Made by a program: the position numbers and the translations under genes
Notes under the pieces: model-generated
What the model saw: the letters and a program-made list of their open reading frames with translations, nothing else
What the model was told of the DNA's origin: nothing
Databases searched by the model: none
In this document: piece after piece, positions 5,958-6,722 of the stretch
Numbering within the stretch: the first letter of the stretch is position 1
How the letters are laid out: each line of letters opens with the position of its first letter
Assembly: GCA_034180415.1 (NCBI GenBank)
Contig: JAXFOK010000036.1
Coordinates: 1-6,722, forward strand
Origin: CAKMMH01 sp927798255
GTDB lineage: Bacteria > Bdellovibrionota_C > UBA2361 > CAKMMH01
Length of the DNA: 6,722 bases
Direction: 5' to 3'

Positions 5958-6059
5958 CTTTATTTAATATTTTCCCTTATAAACCAAACTAAATATATGA
6001 TTAATTTTAAAGCATAAACTATTCAAAAATCTTGTATTAAGTGTCTTAAAAGATGCCAA
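5951..6059. repeat. 11-bp inverted repeat pair at the HDOD gene start
   Basis: TTGGCATCTTT at 5951-5961, which contains the HDOD start codon, is repeated inverted as AAAGATGCCAA at 6049-6059, 87 bases apart. The plus-strand copy also begins a ten-codon frame, MPKITRKVIY, resembling the HDOD start MPRRNNY. This may be a remnant of an inverted duplication or chance. Confidence 0.35.
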
Positions 6060-6314
6060 AAATAACAAGAAAAGTAATTTATTAATAATTCATAATAGTT
6101 AATAATTTAATATTTTTTTAATATTTAAAATAATGTTTGTAATCTAAAATTGAATTTGTCTTACAGTTCCTTTTAACACTTTTTATTACATTAGTTCTGT
6201 TTAAATGAAATCTCATGTTTAAAATTGGTATATTGATCTTTAAGGTTTTTGATAAAATTATGATATTTATAATTATTTATTAGGAAATGTATGTAGGTAA
6301 TATCTTATGAAAGA
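5962..6314. other. Gene-free AT-rich gap upstream of the HDOD gene
   Basis: Both strands are full of stops and I find no gene in these roughly 350 bases. The HDOD promoter should lie at its left end; TATAAG on the minus strand near 5982 is a possible -10 but has no convincing -35. Around 6100-6134 there is an AT-only stretch with repeated TTTAATATTT and imperfect dyad symmetry that could form a cruciform. A few very short plus-strand frames (for example ATG AAA GAT TGA near 6308) are not genes. Confidence 0.5.
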
Positions 6315-6354
6315 TTGACTCTCTTTTTAGTAATAGTACTAACAAGAGAGTCAA
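6315..6354 (-). terminator. Strong hairpin terminator of the Ig-like repeat gene
   Basis: TTGACTCTCTT (6315-6325) pairs perfectly with AAGAGAGTCAA (6344-6354). After one T/C mismatch the stem continues with TTAGTA (6327-6332) pairing with TACTAA (6337-6342), closing on a four-base loop. This makes a 40-base hairpin of 17 pairs with a single mismatch. It starts seven bases after the stop codon at 6362. On the minus strand it is followed by TCTTTCAT, a short and interrupted U-run, so it may also work as an mRNA 3' end protector. It is the best terminator candidate in the window. Confidence 0.7.
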
Positions 6355-6361
6355 CTGTTAT

Positions 6362-6722
6362 TTAAATTACATTAACAGTAAAAACTACTTTACTTGTAAG
6401 AGGCTTATAAGTTTCATCACCTGAAGCTGTAACTTTTACCGTAACTTTATATGTTCCTTTTTTAAGTCCTTTCTTAATTGTAATTTTACCTGTAACTGGG
6501 TCTATTGTAATTTTCTTCTTTCCTTTAACTTTTTGATAAGAAAGTGTACCTTTTGCATCTATAATTCTTATTGCTTTTGTAATTTTTTTAGTTTGTGTTT
6601 TCTTAGAAAGAGCTAAAGCTTTTACTTTAACAATCTTTTCTCTAAGAATCATAGGGTTTTTAGCTTCCGCTGTTAAATCAACCTTGCCACCTCTTGGAAC
6701 AATTACATAATATTTTCCTTTT
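6362..6722 (-). CDS. C-terminal end of a probable surface protein with Ig-like (bacterial) domain
   Basis: The frame is open from the right edge of the window to the TAA at 6364-6362, giving 119 codons; the start is outside. An ATG at 6652 lies within the continuous frame and is not taken as the start. The visible part begins KGKYYVIVPRGGKVDLTAEA, then a domain of about 90 residues built of beta strands, with GKKKITIDPVTGKITIKKG, LKKGTYKVTVKVTASGDETY and KVVFTVNV. This is the pattern of bacterial Ig-like or cadherin-like domains, usually repeated in large extracellular proteins: a KITI strand, a D/N-x-x-TG-x-I-T turn, then a GTYKVTVKVTA strand. Many lysines and no cysteine fit an exported protein. 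No membrane anchor or sorting signal follows the last domain. A terminator hairpin follows directly, so it is the last gene of its transcript. Confidence 0.8.
   Translation of the reverse strand, partial: KGKYYVIVPRGGKVDLTAEAKNPMILREKIVKVKALALSKKTQTKKITKAIRIIDAKGTLSYQKVKGKKKITIDPVTGKITIKKGLKKGTYKVTVKVTASGDETYKPLTSKVVFTVNVI

Noticed and set aside
6650..6652. ATG as the start of the Ig-like gene
   Set aside because: The frame stays open for 23 more codons to the window edge with matching beta-rich sequence, and no ribosome site precedes this ATG.
1..6722. tRNA, rRNA, CRISPR array or insertion sequence
   Set aside because: No cloverleaf with anticodon arm, no rRNA-like stretch, no regularly spaced repeats and no transposase or integrase similarity were seen on either strand.

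Overview
This AT-rich window (GC clearly below one third by eye) looks like chromosomal DNA of a low-GC, diderm bacterium with a partly decayed genome. A penicillin-binding protein 1C with its C-terminal extension points to a Gram-negative type envelope. The tryptophanyl-tRNA synthetase resembles the Bacillota-type enzyme, and the right-hand gene encodes a lysine-rich Ig-like surface-protein end of a type common in gut bacteria. Several broken genes and long non-coding gaps suggest a host-associated lineage losing genes. The lineage cannot be fixed from this window; an Elusimicrobia/Endomicrobium-like bacterium or another low-GC diderm would fit.

Layout, left to right. Positions 1-29 (-) hold the first ten codons of a gene with an excellent ribosome binding site. 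Positions 44-453 have no recognisable gene. Positions 454-1075 (+) hold the only plus-strand gene, a heavily frameshifted pseudogene of unknown family. It converges on pbpC (1115-3340, -), an apparently intact bifunctional peptidoglycan synthase. Upstream of pbpC on the same strand lies trpS (3400-4392, -), intact and started by TTG behind a perfect Shine-Dalgarno.

Region 4400-5130 is the most unusual. It contains a candidate trpS promoter, a 70-nt inverted-repeat element that folds as a three-way junction (4534-4603), and a trypsin-like protease cut off shortly after its catalytic His (4611-4922, -). A 40-nt palindrome sits directly before the start codon of that fragment (4926-4965). Next comes a short coding remnant that may derive from a prepilin (4972-5073, -).

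Positions 5127-5957 (-) encode an HDOD-domain protein, probably a signalling or regulatory scaffold. About 350 bases without a gene follow, then a strong terminator hairpin (6315-6354). This lies behind the C-terminal end of a large, probably surface-exposed protein whose start is beyond the right edge (6362-6722, -).

The intact genes do not form one pathway: one is cell-wall synthesis, one tRNA charging, one probable signalling, one surface protein. They share only the minus strand. No mobile-element gene, CRISPR array, tRNA or rRNA was seen. I found no complete new system; the most interesting signals are the structured non-coding elements around the protease fragment and the decayed genes.
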